Source of the DNA: Scybalomonas sp905214925
GTDB taxonomy: Bacteria > Bacillota > Clostridia > Lachnospirales > Lachnospiraceae
Assembly: GCA_905214925.1 (NCBI GenBank)
Contig: CAJMOB010000038.1
Coordinates: 1-30,595 of the forward strand
DNA length: 30,595 nucleotides
Direction of reading: 5' to 3'
The position numbers were made by a program, and so were the translations under genes. This document shows positions 16,727 to 25,621 of this stretch, piece by piece. The notes beneath the pieces are model-generated. The model was not told the DNA's origin and ran no database searches. It worked only from the letters and a program-made list of their open reading frames with translations. Within the stretch, counting starts at the first letter, position 1. Every line of letters starts with the position of its first letter.

Positions 16727-17896
16727 ATGCGGAGGATAAAACAGATAGCAATTGTCCTAGCCCTTGTTATGGGGATGAGTGGACAAGCAATAGCTATTGG
16801 CGCAGAAGAAGTGAATCAAAATACACAAGTGGAACAAGAAGAAAATCAAGATCAAACACAACAAGAGAATATTACTGTGCCAGTAGGTCTACAGTATGGA
16901 GAGGAAATATCAGAGGAAGCTGTTGCCTTTCAGACAACCATTGAAGCGCTTCAAACAACATCGGAAGTTTCTTTCAAAATTCCGTATATTGGTCAGTTAC
17001 AATTAAAAGTATCTGCCAACAACGGAACAGAGGCAATGGCGCAAGAGATTGTTCTTCATTTAAAGGAACAAACGAGCCAAGAGGAAGTAAAGACCATTAC
17101 ATTAACACCAGAACAGTTGACAAATACAGTAATGATTCCAATTAAGAAAGCGGGAAGCTATACAATGACCGCTGAGACAGCACAGACGAATCGTCCAATT
17201 TCCATTGAAGGAAATGCCGTTCTTTATCGTGGAGATACGGAAAGAACGTTGAAAAATCGAGTTTCTGCTTGTACTTATACAACCGAAGCAGGAAAGACGG
17301 TTTTATACAAAATAAAGATTTCAAAAAATGGAAGAATTGTTATTCATGGAAAAGTGTTTGAAGATAAGAAGATGAATGTTGAAATCTTAAATAGTAAAAA
17401 GGTTTCCTTAAATCCAAAAAAATCAACATTATCTGCCAGTAATGAATATTCCACTTACTATGCGTTAAAAAAGGGAACTTATTATATTCGGGTAAAAGAC
17501 ATGAACTCTTGTTATCGAATTCGCTATCGTTTTTACTCCTATGCTTCACAGGCAGGAACAAGTAAAGCAAAAGCTGTTTCCTTAACGAAGAAAAAAACAA
17601 AAAAAGGAATTCTTTATTTAACCGATTCTACGTCAAAAGAAAATTGGTTTAAAGTGACATTATCCAAAAAACAAAAATTGAGTATGATTATTACAAGCTA
17701 TAACAGCGAGAAGTTACAGTATCAATTGGTATCCGCTAATTCGAAAGTAACGATTCGCAATAGTAAATTTTATCCTCCTAATGGTGTTGTTCGGATGAAA
17801 ACAGGAGATACGCTTCCAAAAGGGACGTATTATATAAAAGTATCAAAGACAACAACAAAAAATGCTAGTGGTGCCTATAGTATTGTGATAGAATAA
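16727..17896 (+). CDS. Secreted protein with two beta-sandwich (PPC-like) domains
   Basis: A 389-aa protein with a signal peptide (MRRIKQ, then a hydrophobic core to about residue 23, likely cut after AIA or IGA). An acidic Glu/Gln-rich linker follows, and then at least two beta-rich repeats. Each repeat has the pattern of bacterial pre-peptidase C-terminal (PPC) domains: a strand ending YKIKISKNGRI or WFKVTLSKKQKL, and later KKGTYYIRVKD or PKGTYYIKVSK. Such domains are non-catalytic and help secretion or binding to cell surface polymers. No enzymatic domain, LPXTG or lipobox is seen. RBS AGGAGG is seven bases before the ATG. The exact role is unknown. Confidence 0.75.
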   Translation: MRRIKQIAIVLALVMGMSGQAIAIGAEEVNQNTQVEQEENQDQTQQENITVPVGLQYGEEISEEAVAFQTTIEALQTTSEVSFKIPYIGQLQLKVSANNGTEAMAQEIVLHLKEQTSQEEVKTITLTPEQLTNTVMIPIKKAGSYTMTAETAQTNRPISIEGNAVLYRGDTERTLKNRVSACTYTTEAGKTVLYKIKISKNGRIVIHGKVFEDKKMNVEILNSKKVSLNPKKSTLSASNEYSTYYALKKGTYYIRVKDMNSCYRIRYRFYSYASQAGTSKAKAVSLTKKKTKKGILYLTDSTSKENWFKVTLSKKQKLSMIITSYNSEKLQYQLVSANSKVTIRNSKFYPPNGVVRMKTGDTLPKGTYYIKVSKTTTKNASGAYSIVIE

Positions 17897-17910
17897 GTTT
17901 TGACGATGAG

Positions 17911-17957
17911 AAAAAAGGACTGTTAAAAAATAAGTTGTTTTTAAACAGTCCTTTTTA
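17911..17957 (+). terminator. Intrinsic terminator after the secreted protein gene
   Basis: AAAAAAGGACTGTT with following A-run (17911-17930) pairs with the T-run and AAACAGTCCTTTTT (17938-17956) around a short loop. One extra A in the right arm is the only irregularity. The T-tract completes a strong rho-independent terminator. Confidence 0.88.
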
Positions 17958-17979
17958 TGTGAAGCGATGCAAACTGCTA

Positions 17980-17985
17980 TATAAT
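17980..17985 (+). promoter_or_regulatory. Candidate -10 element for deoC
   Basis: A perfect TATAAT at 17980-17985 lies 63 bases before the deoC start and directly after the preceding terminator. The sequence 17 bases upstream is a poor -35 match, so only the -10 is supported. Confidence 0.4.
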
Positions 17986-18048
17986 AATAGTGAAGAGATA
18001 GGGAACAGTAAAAATAAGAAAAATATAGAAGAAAAAGGAGAGTATCAC

Positions 18049-18717
18049 ATGGATAGAGAGAAAATTTTAAGTGTAGCCGATCACACATTATTATTGCAAA
18101 CTGCCACATGGGAAGAAATAAAGCAAATTTGCGATGATGGAATGAAATATCACACAGCTTCTGTCTGTATTCCACCTTGTTATGTGCGCGAGGCCAAAAA
18201 CTATGTAAAAGATCAATTAAAAATCTGTACGGTAATTGGATTTCCAAATGGAAATATGACAACCAATACAAAAGTATTTGAAACAAAAGATGCCATTTTA
18301 AATGGGGCAGATGAAATTGATATGGTCATTAATATTGGCGCATTAAAGGCAAAACAATATGACTATGTGCAAACAGAACTCGAGCAAATAAAAGAAGTAT
18401 GTGGTGGAAGAATTTTAAAAGTTATTATTGAAACTTGCCTTCTTACCGAAGAAGAAAAAATAAAGATGTGTGAGATTGTAACAAAGGCAAAAGCCGATTA
18501 CATTAAAACTTCTACAGGCTTTTCTACATCAGGAGCTACTTTTGAAGATGTTGCTTTATTTAAAAAGTACATTGGAAGCGATGTGAAAATAAAAGCAGCA
18601 GGTGGAATTGGAAGCCTTGAAGACGCAGAGAAGTTTATGGAATTAGGAGCAGAGCGTCTAGGAACAAGTAAAATTGTAAAAATTATAAAAGGGGAAGAGA
18701 CAGGTTCTGAATATTAA
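18049..18717 (+). CDS. deoC: Deoxyribose-phosphate aldolase
   Basis: Cleaves 2-deoxyribose-5-phosphate to acetaldehyde and glyceraldehyde-3-phosphate in deoxynucleoside catabolism. The 222-aa protein has the Schiff-base lysine Lys153 in YIKTSTGFS, Lys182 in KIKAAGGI, Asp91 in ADEIDMVIN, and the N-terminal DHTLLLQTATWEEI. The frame is open further upstream, but AAAGGAGAG precedes the ATG at 18049 and this gives the family length. No other deo gene is adjacent; the next gene starts 57 bases later. Confidence 0.95.
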   Translation: MDREKILSVADHTLLLQTATWEEIKQICDDGMKYHTASVCIPPCYVREAKNYVKDQLKICTVIGFPNGNMTTNTKVFETKDAILNGADEIDMVINIGALKAKQYDYVQTELEQIKEVCGGRILKVIIETCLLTEEEKIKMCEIVTKAKADYIKTSTGFSTSGATFEDVALFKKYIGSDVKIKAAGGIGSLEDAEKFMELGAERLGTSKIVKIIKGEETGSEY

Positions 18718-18773
18718 AAAGAGGCAGGAACTGTTAACTATAAAAAAATAAAAATAAAGTGAATAAAGAGTAG

Positions 18774-20171
18774 ATGAAAATGAAAAAAGAGTGGAAACAA
18801 CGAGAAAAAAAATTAGAAAACAGATTAGAGAAACGATCCGATCAAAAAAAGGATGGAAAAAGCGATAAAAGAAATCAAGAAATTCAAAATAATCCAAAAC
18901 CGAACAAGGAACAAAAGGTTCAAAAGAAGCGAGAGAGTAATAAGGGAAAAGATATCTTACTTTCTAAGACAGGAAAAGAACGAAAAAAAGAATTGAAAAA
19001 AGGGTCTAACAAAGGAAGTATAGTCTGTCCTTATGCAAAAAAATGCGGCGGTTGTCAATATCAAGGACTTTCTTATGAAGAACAACTTGCGAAAAAACAA
19101 AGCTGGGTCAATGGACTTATGAAACGCCATTGTACCGTTTATCCAATTCAAGGAATGGAAGAGCCATATTTTTATCGCAATAAAGTCCATGCAGTACTCG
19201 ATCGAGATAGAAAGAACCAAGTGATATCAGGAGTCTATAAAGAAGGAACCCATATTGTAGTGCCGATCGATCGTTGCCTCATCGAAGACCAAAAAGCGGA
19301 TGAAATTATTGGAACGATTAAAGAGTTAATGAAATCCTTTAAAATGAAAGTCTATGATGAAGATACCCAATATGGACTGATGCGCCATATTCTTGTAAAG
19401 AGAGGATTTGCAACAGGGGAAGTTATGGTAGTATTAGTAACAGCCTCTCCTGTCTTTCCATCAAAAAATAATTTTGTAAAAGCGCTAAGACAAAAACATC
19501 CAGAAATTACAACGGTAATTCAAAATATTAATGGAAGAGGAACGAGCATGGTTCTTGGAGATAAAGAACACGTTCTATACGGAAAAGGCTATATTGAAGA
19601 CGTGTTATGTGGCTGTACGTTCCGAATTTCTTCCAAATCCTTTTATCAAATTAATCCAATTCAAACAGAACACCTTTATGAAAAAGCCATGGAGTTAGCT
19701 GGACTAAGTGGAAAAGAAAAAGTTATTGATGCTTACTGTGGAATTGGAACGATTGGTCTTATTGCAAGTAAAAAGGCAAAAGAAGTCATCGGAGTAGAGC
19801 TCAATAAAGATGCCGTAAAAGATGCCATTTTTAACTGCAAGAGAAATGAAATAAAAAATGCGAAATTTTACTGTGAAGACGCCAGCAAATTTATGGTGAA
19901 AATGGCGGAAAATGGACAAAAAGCCGATGTCGTATTTCTCGATCCTCCAAGAAGCGGTAGCACAGAAGTGTTTATCGATTCTTTAGCGATGATGGCACCA
20001 AAAAAAGTCGTTTACATTTCTTGTCATCCAGAGACATTAGAAAGAGATATTCGCTATTTTAAGAAAAAAGGATACATGCCAAAAGGATGTTATCCATTTG
20101 ACTTGTTCCCATGGACTGGACATGTGGAGAATGTAGTGGTGTTGACAAACTGTAATAAAAACAAAAAATAG
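18774..20171 (+). CDS. 23S rRNA (uracil-5-)-methyltransferase, RlmD/RlmC type, with lysine-rich N-terminal extension
   Basis: SAM-dependent RNA m5U methyltransferase of the RumA/TrmA family. Fe-S cysteines are Cys85, Cys91, Cys94 and Cys168 (CPYAKKCGGC, then DRC). The SAM motif is DAYCGIGTIG (320-329), with VFLDPPRSG (388-396) and the catalytic cysteine Cys418 in ISCHPETLERD. The usual N-terminal TRAM domain is missing. Instead, residues 1 to about 80 are an extremely charged, Lys/Glu/Gln-rich low-complexity segment, likely disordered and RNA-binding. Its start at ATG 18774 has only a weak AAAGAG site; later starts within the extension cannot be excluded. Which uridine is modified (U747 or U1939) cannot be read from the sequence. 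Confidence 0.9.
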   Translation: MKMKKEWKQREKKLENRLEKRSDQKKDGKSDKRNQEIQNNPKPNKEQKVQKKRESNKGKDILLSKTGKERKKELKKGSNKGSIVCPYAKKCGGCQYQGLSYEEQLAKKQSWVNGLMKRHCTVYPIQGMEEPYFYRNKVHAVLDRDRKNQVISGVYKEGTHIVVPIDRCLIEDQKADEIIGTIKELMKSFKMKVYDEDTQYGLMRHILVKRGFATGEVMVVLVTASPVFPSKNNFVKALRQKHPEITTVIQNINGRGTSMVLGDKEHVLYGKGYIEDVLCGCTFRISSKSFYQINPIQTEHLYEKAMELAGLSGKEKVIDAYCGIGTIGLIASKKAKEVIGVELNKDAVKDAIFNCKRNEIKNAKFYCEDASKFMVKMAENGQKADVVFLDPPRSGSTEVFIDSLAMMAPKKVVYISCHPETLERDIRYFKKKGYMPKGCYPFDLFPWTGHVENVVVLTNCNKNKK

Positions 20172-20178
20172 GTACTAT

Positions 20179-20251
20179 AAACCACAAGATATTGTGGTTT
20201 TGGTGAGAAAATGGAGCGAAAAAATGGATAGTTTTTGCTCTGTTTTTTTAT
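20179..20251 (+). terminator. Double-hairpin terminator, copy A of the element flanking the qat block
   Basis: The first stem is AAACCACAA (20179-20187) with TTGTGGTTT (20192-20200), perfect over 9 bp with a GATA loop. The second is GAGC-g-AAAAA (20214-20223) with TTTTTGCTC (20232-20240), followed by a T-tract. It ends the rRNA methyltransferase transcript. A diverged copy with the same two stems stands at 25806-25885 beyond the qat genes. Confidence 0.75.
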
Positions 20252-20389
20252 TCTTTTTATAGAGGAATAGGGGAAAAAATGGGGTTTTAGAGAAAAGAAA
20301 GGAGATGGAGAAGAAAAGTGGTAATAAAATAAAGTCACAAGTTATGTATACTTTGCGTTATATATTTTAGGACGAAATATCAAATTTAA

Positions 20390-20418
20390 TTGTAGATATA
20401 AAGCAGAAGTTGTATAAT
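20390..20418 (+). promoter_or_regulatory. Promoter of the qat operon
   Basis: TTGTAG (20390-20395) and a perfect TATAAT (20413-20418) are spaced by 17 bases; qatA starts 30 bases downstream with AAGGGGG as RBS. The rest of the 276-base gap after the rRNA methyltransferase holds copy A of the double hairpin and A/G-rich sequence without a gene. Confidence 0.7.
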
Positions 20419-20447
20419 ATAGATAAATTGAAAAGGGGGATAGTAAT

Positions 20448-22328
20448 ATGTGGTTAGATAAAGAATCTCAAATTGATTTGTTGGCATATAGTCCTTTTGC
20501 GGAGTTAATTACAAATATAACGGCGAATGAACGGTTAAATCCATTGACGATAGGATTGTTTGGACGATGGGGGGCTGGAAAGTCGACACTATTAAAATTA
20601 GTTGAAAAAAATATTGAAGAAAGAGATGAAACAAAGAAAAAATTTGTTTGCATATCATTAAATTCCTGGATATTTGAAGGGTATGATGATGCTAAGAGTG
20701 CGATTATGGAAAGTTTGCTTCGAACTCTTATGGATAATCAGCCTGCTTTTGAAGGACTTAAGGATGAGATAAGGAGTTTGATCGGAAGAATTAATTTTAT
20801 GAAATTAGGGGCAACGGCAATAAAACATGGGATGCCTTTAGTTATGAGTGTAATAAATCCGGCTGCAACTACACTTACAATGGCACAATATTTTTCAAAA
20901 ACAAAAAGAAAGGAAATTTTAGATGATATAAAACAAGTCTGGAATGAGAAGGAAGTGGAAGAAGATAAGGATACTACTGTTGAAAATATTCGGCTTTTTA
21001 GAAAAGAATTCAGTGATTTAATTGATAAATCTAGAATAGATAATCTGATTGTCATGATAGATGATTTGGATAGATGTACACCTGAACGTGTAATAGAAAC
21101 ACTGGAAGCTGTAAAATTATTTTTATCTGTTCCTAAAACGACATTTATAATAGCGGTAGATAATCAAGTTATGAAATATTCTATTGAAAATAAATATCCA
21201 AAAATAACAGAGGATTCAGAAGATTTTTCAGATAGTTATATTGAAAAGATTATCCAACTACCGATAAGTATACCGGAGTTATCTGAAACAGATATAAAAA
21301 ATTATTTATTATTGCTGATATGCGAACTTTTTTTATCTAAAGGAGTTCCTTCAATAAAAGCGAATCAATTAGATATTCTATTGTCTAAAGTTAAAGAAGC
21401 CAATATTTTTGTAAATGGAATAAAAATTGATCTTGAATTTGTAAAATCAGCCTTTGAACAATATGACTATACTATATTGGATAAGGGGACAATAGATGAA
21501 TTTGAGAAAATGTTTGACATTATTGGTAAAACCAGTGATGTAATCGCAAGTATATTAAAGGGTAATCCAAGACAAGCAAAACGTTTTCTTAATTCATTTT
21601 TGATAAGAAAAAGTTTAGCAGAAATATATTACAAAACAGATAGAACATTTGATTATGCAATTCTAGCAAAACTTATGGCCTTGGAATATATCGATATGAG
21701 TCGATTTAAAGAATTATATAAATGGGCTGTAGAAAATCAGAAGAATTCTAAAATAAAAGAATTAGAGAGTATAACAAATATTTCAAGAAATGATGAAGAA
21801 TTACCGGAAGAGTACAGAAAATGGTCAGACGAAAAGCTTATTGGATGGTTGAAGTCAGATCCTATTGATTTGTATGAAAAAGATTTGCTTAAATATTTCT
21901 ATTTAACTAGAGAGTCATTAGATATAAATGTGAGTGTATCGGATTCTTTAGGGAAGGCAGAGTTAACGATATTTAATAAAATTCTACAATCAAAGCGTAC
22001 TACTGAATATAGTCGGATAGTAGAAAAACTTAAGGAGAATAAAGACATAAAATATGCAAAGATATTAGATGCACTTATAGAAGAGTTTAAGAAAAATAGC
22101 AAATTACTAGAAAAAATGCAACCAATTTATATTCACTATCCGGAATATAGAAGTGAAATCAAGGATGTCTTAAAAAAGACGAAAATTGCAGAAATTAATT
22201 TGCAGAAAGCAACGGCTTTGAGTTCTATGTACCAGACTGACAAATCGGGATTTTCAGATGTAATTGAATCCTTGAAGGATAAGGGACTGGCGCAGGATGT
22301 GGTAGACGTAATTACACAGAAAAAATAG
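20448..22328 (+). CDS. qatA: QatA, KAP-family P-loop ATPase of the Qat antiphage system
   Basis: A 626-aa protein. N-terminal KAP NTPase domain: Walker A GLFGRWGAGKST (36-47), the motif LNSWIFEGYDDAKSA that KAP proteins carry after the first strand, a moderately hydrophobic insert at about 116-150, and Walker B LIVMIDDLDRC (200-210) followed by VIETLEAVKLFLSVPKTTFI and IAVDNQV. Later, GNPRQAKRFLNSF (near 375) is the conserved sensor-like motif of the family. The C-terminal 230 residues are helical and charged. In the described Qat system (QatABCD, defence against phages, Gao et al. 2020) the first gene is such an ATPase, and the three genes downstream match the other components in order. A stand-alone KAP protein is the alternative, made unlikely by the context. 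Confidence 0.92.
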   Translation: MWLDKESQIDLLAYSPFAELITNITANERLNPLTIGLFGRWGAGKSTLLKLVEKNIEERDETKKKFVCISLNSWIFEGYDDAKSAIMESLLRTLMDNQPAFEGLKDEIRSLIGRINFMKLGATAIKHGMPLVMSVINPAATTLTMAQYFSKTKRKEILDDIKQVWNEKEVEEDKDTTVENIRLFRKEFSDLIDKSRIDNLIVMIDDLDRCTPERVIETLEAVKLFLSVPKTTFIIAVDNQVMKYSIENKYPKITEDSEDFSDSYIEKIIQLPISIPELSETDIKNYLLLLICELFLSKGVPSIKANQLDILLSKVKEANIFVNGIKIDLEFVKSAFEQYDYTILDKGTIDEFEKMFDIIGKTSDVIASILKGNPRQAKRFLNSFLIRKSLAEIYYKTDRTFDYAILAKLMALEYIDMSRFKELYKWAVENQKNSKIKELESITNISRNDEELPEEYRKWSDEKLIGWLKSDPIDLYEKDLLKYFYLTRESLDINVSVSDSLGKAELTIFNKILQSKRTTEYSRIVEKLKENKDIKYAKILDALIEEFKKNSKLLEKMQPIYIHYPEYRSEIKDVLKKTKIAEINLQKATALSSMYQTDKSGFSDVIESLKDKGLAQDVVDVITQKK

Positions 22329-22338
22329 GAGGAGAAGT

Positions 22339-23040
22339 ATGGGAACATCAAAAGGCTATATCCCACCCAAAAATGAGCAATGGCGTCAGGCTAAGGGGGC
22401 TGTTACTAGGATGATGAAAGATTCAAGAAGCAGTGTTAGAATTAGCAAGGCGATTTCAAAATATGCAGATGCATATATGTCCACACATTTGGGTAGGAGT
22501 AATGTTTCTGTAGTGGCAGGCGGACTTATGAATTTCATAAGTGCAGCTAACAAATATGGAGTAGAAAATGCAGCTAAGGATATAGGTTTAGATTCATTGT
22601 TGGATAAAAAAGGCAATGAGTTATATAAAGGACTTATTGATTATTTCGCTAGAGATTTTTCTACGACGGATATGCAGATTATACGCGAAAGCTTATCAGA
22701 AACATTGAAACGGCTTGAAATAGAAACATTTAAAGATTTTGAACAAATTAATAGTGAGGAATTTTTAATAGAATTTATTATTCAATTTGCTATTAAGAAT
22801 TTTGAAACTTGTTTCGCAGAAAAAATATTTACAAATTCAAAGTTATCTAAAGACTATGATAGGGTTATGGATGATGTGGGTTCAGCAATTGAAAATAGAA
22901 TCGTGGCGGATATTCAATTAGAGAAAAAACTTGATTTAGATTATACCAGTAAAGAGGGGCAGAAATATATTTCGTCTGTATGTAAAGATTGTTATGCAGA
23001 TTTAAAAAGAATGGAGGGACTGTATGAAAGTATGGATTAA
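22339..23040 (+). CDS. qatB: QatB, Qat system component
   Basis: A 233-aa protein with no catalytic motif that I recognise. It begins MGTSKGYIPP, continues with a helical, basic segment, and its C-terminal half is helix-rich and acidic. It is called QatB by position between qatA and qatC and by its N-terminus (Met-Gly-Thr-Ser with a following Gly/Pro loop), which is the feature I associate with this family. RBS AGGAGGAG is seven bases before the ATG; the qatC start overlaps its end by 17 bases. Its biochemical role is not established by the sequence; Gly2 as a possible modification site is inference. Confidence 0.82.
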   Translation: MGTSKGYIPPKNEQWRQAKGAVTRMMKDSRSSVRISKAISKYADAYMSTHLGRSNVSVVAGGLMNFISAANKYGVENAAKDIGLDSLLDKKGNELYKGLIDYFARDFSTTDMQIIRESLSETLKRLEIETFKDFEQINSEEFLIEFIIQFAIKNFETCFAEKIFTNSKLSKDYDRVMDDVGSAIENRIVADIQLEKKLDLDYTSKEGQKYISSVCKDCYADLKRMEGLYESMD

Positions 23041-24463
23041 TAAGGCAGCAGAGGAAACTCCGAATAATGGTTTTGAAGATGCAATTAGATTTGATATGTT
23101 GGATGAAGGACCTAAGTCAAATTTAAAAGTAAATTTTGAAGAAATTTGGAGAAGATTTAATAGAAAGAATTTGGAAAATATTTACGAAGATTTGATAACA
23201 GTAGCGGCTAGCGTTTATGCAGCAGATAAAAGGGTACCACGTGTTGGCGTATGGGCAGGAGAAGTAGAGGATAATTGGACAAGAGAGATACATATTTCAA
23301 TTCCTGTCTTGGAGCTTAAGAAATGGAGTGAAGTTAAAACTAAGTTAGAAGATATATTAAACTTTTTGAGCGGTGATATATGGACAGTAAATTTCAGAAA
23401 AACAAATCTGAAATTTAGGAATTATGTCACTAAAAAGAAGTATGATATCATAGAGGGAAAATTTGATGCTGTTTCGTTATTCTCAGGTGGATTAGATTCT
23501 TACTCGGGGGCAATAAATTTATTGGAAAAAGATAAGAATATTTGTTTTGTTGGGTGCAGGGAATATAATGCATTAGGAAATAGGATTTTTGAGTTATATA
23601 GAATACTTAAAGAGAATTATCCTAGTTGTAATATGGATATGGTGCTTTTTAGTACTGAGCCACGGATTCCTTATAACATAGATGAAGATTTAAAAACAAA
23701 ATATATTGAGAATACAAGCAGAAGTAGATCGTTTTTATTTCTTTCAGTTGCACTAGCAGTTTCATCCCAAATAGAAGAGGAGATTCCAGTTTATATTCCG
23801 GAGAATGGATTTATTGGGTTAAATCTTCCGTTGACTCCAAGCAGAAGAGGAAGTTGCAGCACAAGAACTACACATGTATATTTTATAAATGAATTAAACA
23901 ATATTTTACAGATTCTAGAAATACCACATAGAGTTGAAAATTTCTTTGCATACAAGACAAAGGGTGAAATAGTTCAAAGTGTCAAAATGACAAAGGCATT
24001 TAAAATGGGTGCAGGAAAAACAATATCTTGTTCACATCCTATGCGTGCAGATAAAGGAATTAAAGGAAGACCAAGAAATTGTGGGTATTGTTATCCATGC
24101 TTGATTCGTAGAGCTTCGCTGAATGGTATTGATATTTCAGAAGAATATCTGGAGAAGTTTAAAGAAGATTACAAAATTGGCATGGCCTTTATAAAGAATG
24201 AAAGGTTTTCAAATCCTGATACGGGGAAAACAACAGATTTAAAAGCCGTATTATTAGCAGTTCATAATTATCTAAAGCGTGGCAGTAAGGATTATTATAC
24301 TCAAAAATTAATTTCGCTTGGGGGTATGGATATGCAAGAGATTGAAAAATTTGTGGACGTATATATGAAATCCATGAGAGAATTATATGATTTTATAAAG
24401 GAACAGGCACGATTAAACGGAAATGAATTACTTCAATTTATAGAGGGAAAAGTCGATGAGTAA
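23024..24463 (+). CDS. qatC: QatC, QueC-like ATP-pyrophosphatase-fold enzyme of the Qat system
   Basis: A 479-aa protein. After an N-terminal domain of about 145 residues it has the PP-loop LFSGGLDSYSGA (SGGLDS at 154-159) typical of QueC-like adenylating enzymes. The zinc-binding site of QueC follows: Cys336 (SCSHPM) and the cluster CGYCYPC (Cys353, 356, 359). QueC makes preQ0 (7-cyano-7-deazaguanine) from carboxydeazaguanine; no other queuosine genes are here, so a dedicated defence role is likelier than queuosine synthesis. It is longer than housekeeping QueC (about 220 aa) because of N- and C-terminal extensions. GGAGGG precedes the ATG inside qatB. It overlaps qatD by eight bases. Confidence 0.93.
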   Translation: MKVWINKAAEETPNNGFEDAIRFDMLDEGPKSNLKVNFEEIWRRFNRKNLENIYEDLITVAASVYAADKRVPRVGVWAGEVEDNWTREIHISIPVLELKKWSEVKTKLEDILNFLSGDIWTVNFRKTNLKFRNYVTKKKYDIIEGKFDAVSLFSGGLDSYSGAINLLEKDKNICFVGCREYNALGNRIFELYRILKENYPSCNMDMVLFSTEPRIPYNIDEDLKTKYIENTSRSRSFLFLSVALAVSSQIEEEIPVYIPENGFIGLNLPLTPSRRGSCSTRTTHVYFINELNNILQILEIPHRVENFFAYKTKGEIVQSVKMTKAFKMGAGKTISCSHPMRADKGIKGRPRNCGYCYPCLIRRASLNGIDISEEYLEKFKEDYKIGMAFIKNERFSNPDTGKTTDLKAVLLAVHNYLKRGSKDYYTQKLISLGGMDMQEIEKFVDVYMKSMRELYDFIKEQARLNGNELLQFIEGKVDE

Positions 24464-25184
24464 GCTTATAGATATGCATTTTCATCTTGATTTTTATGTG
24501 AACCATCAGCAAGTGTATAATAGAATCAATCAAATGGAACAACATACATTATGTGTTACGAATCAACCTGAAATTTTTGAATCATGTATAGAATTGTACA
24601 AGCCAACGAAATATGTTCAATTTGGAGTAGGCTTTCATCCGCAAAATGCAGGAAGAGTGAGTTTTGGAAAGGCATCATTCTTAAGAAGCTTATCATATAC
24701 AAAGTATGTTGGAGAAGTTGGCTTGGATTTTTCTAAGGAATATGTGTGCTACAAAGACAAACAGATAGAAATATTTGATTATATATGCCAAGTTTCGAGA
24801 GATAAAATTATGTCAATTCACTGTCGTATGGCAGAAGAAGATGTGTATAGAATTTTAAAGAAAAATGGTAATAAAAAAATAATTATGCACTGGTATACTG
24901 GAGATGAAAAGTGGATGGAGAGGTTTGTTGAGTTGGGATGCTTTTTTTCAGTTAATTCGAACATGATAAGAAGTAACAATGGAAAACAAATTATAAATCA
25001 AATTCCAATAAATAGAATTTTTGTAGAAAGTGATGGTCCATTTACAAAAGTACTTGGAAGAAAATATACAGTAGAAAAATTAAGTGTGATATATGAAGAA
25101 CTAGCGCATGTGAAAGGAATTAGGAAAATAGAAGATGTAAAAAAACAAGCTACGCAAAACTATTTATCCTTAATAAAGGATTAA
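24456..25184 (+). CDS. qatD: QatD, TatD-like metal-dependent nuclease of the Qat system
   Basis: A 242-aa amidohydrolase-superfamily TatD-type protein. Metal ligands are all visible: His8 and His10 (IDMHFHLD), Glu87 (VGEVGLDF), His122 (IHCR), His145 (MHWYTG) and Asp193 (VESDGPF). TatD proteins are Mg2+-dependent DNases/3'-5' exonucleases. It is slightly shorter than housekeeping TatD (about 255-260 aa). It is the last of four overlapping genes, so the operon is complete: qatA, qatB, qatC, qatD. Confidence 0.93.
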   Translation: MSKLIDMHFHLDFYVNHQQVYNRINQMEQHTLCVTNQPEIFESCIELYKPTKYVQFGVGFHPQNAGRVSFGKASFLRSLSYTKYVGEVGLDFSKEYVCYKDKQIEIFDYICQVSRDKIMSIHCRMAEEDVYRILKKNGNKKIIMHWYTGDEKWMERFVELGCFFSVNSNMIRSNNGKQIINQIPINRIFVESDGPFTKVLGRKYTVEKLSVIYEELAHVKGIRKIEDVKKQATQNYLSLIKD

Positions 25185-25228
25185 TGTTATTTTAACAGTA
25201 GTATAGAGTTAAAAAATGGAATCATTAA

Positions 25229-25621
25229 ATGGAAGGATTTTTCTTAGGGGAATCGATATCTGTAAATGAAAAGTTATCAGAAATCTTTTTGCAGCTACAT
25301 ATTAGTGGAAAATCAGATCATGGTGTGCCTAAGATTATTGAAACATACGGAAAGGAAGCATTTACTTTTAGAGAAAACTCGATTGTTGTTATAATCCCGC
25401 TTCAACGAATAAAAGAAGTTGGGAATAAAAAAGAATTAAATTCAAGAAGACAGAGAATAATAATAGAAATGAGAGGTAATCCGAATATTACCACTGTGAA
25501 TTGCATCAAATACTGGGGATTAGTGAAACAGTAGTGAAAAATAATCCTATATTCTTAAAAAAATGGATATGTAGAGAGAGTTGATTCTAAAAAGAACGGT
25601 TATTGGAAAGTGCTTGAGTAA
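25229..25621 (+). pseudogene. Decayed C-terminal part of an AlbA_2 / HATPase_c_4 (RecG-like, COG2865) protein
   Basis: The segment EGFFLGESISVNEKLSEIF, then HGVPKIIETYGKEAFTF and NSIVVIIPL, is the C-terminal half of the AlbA_2-domain regulator/ATPase-like family. The upstream AlbA_2 domain is missing. The frame breaks near 25496: after ACTGTG one G seems lost, since the next frame gives ELHQILGISETVVKNN, a winged-helix segment. It breaks again in the A-run at 25557-25563, after which the third frame gives GYVERVDSKKNGYWKVLE and a stop at 25621, the usual ending of this family. I infer two single-base deletions plus a 5' truncation. Such genes occur in defence neighbourhoods, but this copy is dead. 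It starts 45 bases after qatD. Confidence 0.72.

Noticed and set aside
20182..20199. ACCACAAGATATTGTGGT as an NrdR-box-like operator
   Set aside because: It resembles such boxes, but only one copy occurs, it lies in a terminator, and no ribonucleotide reductase gene follows.
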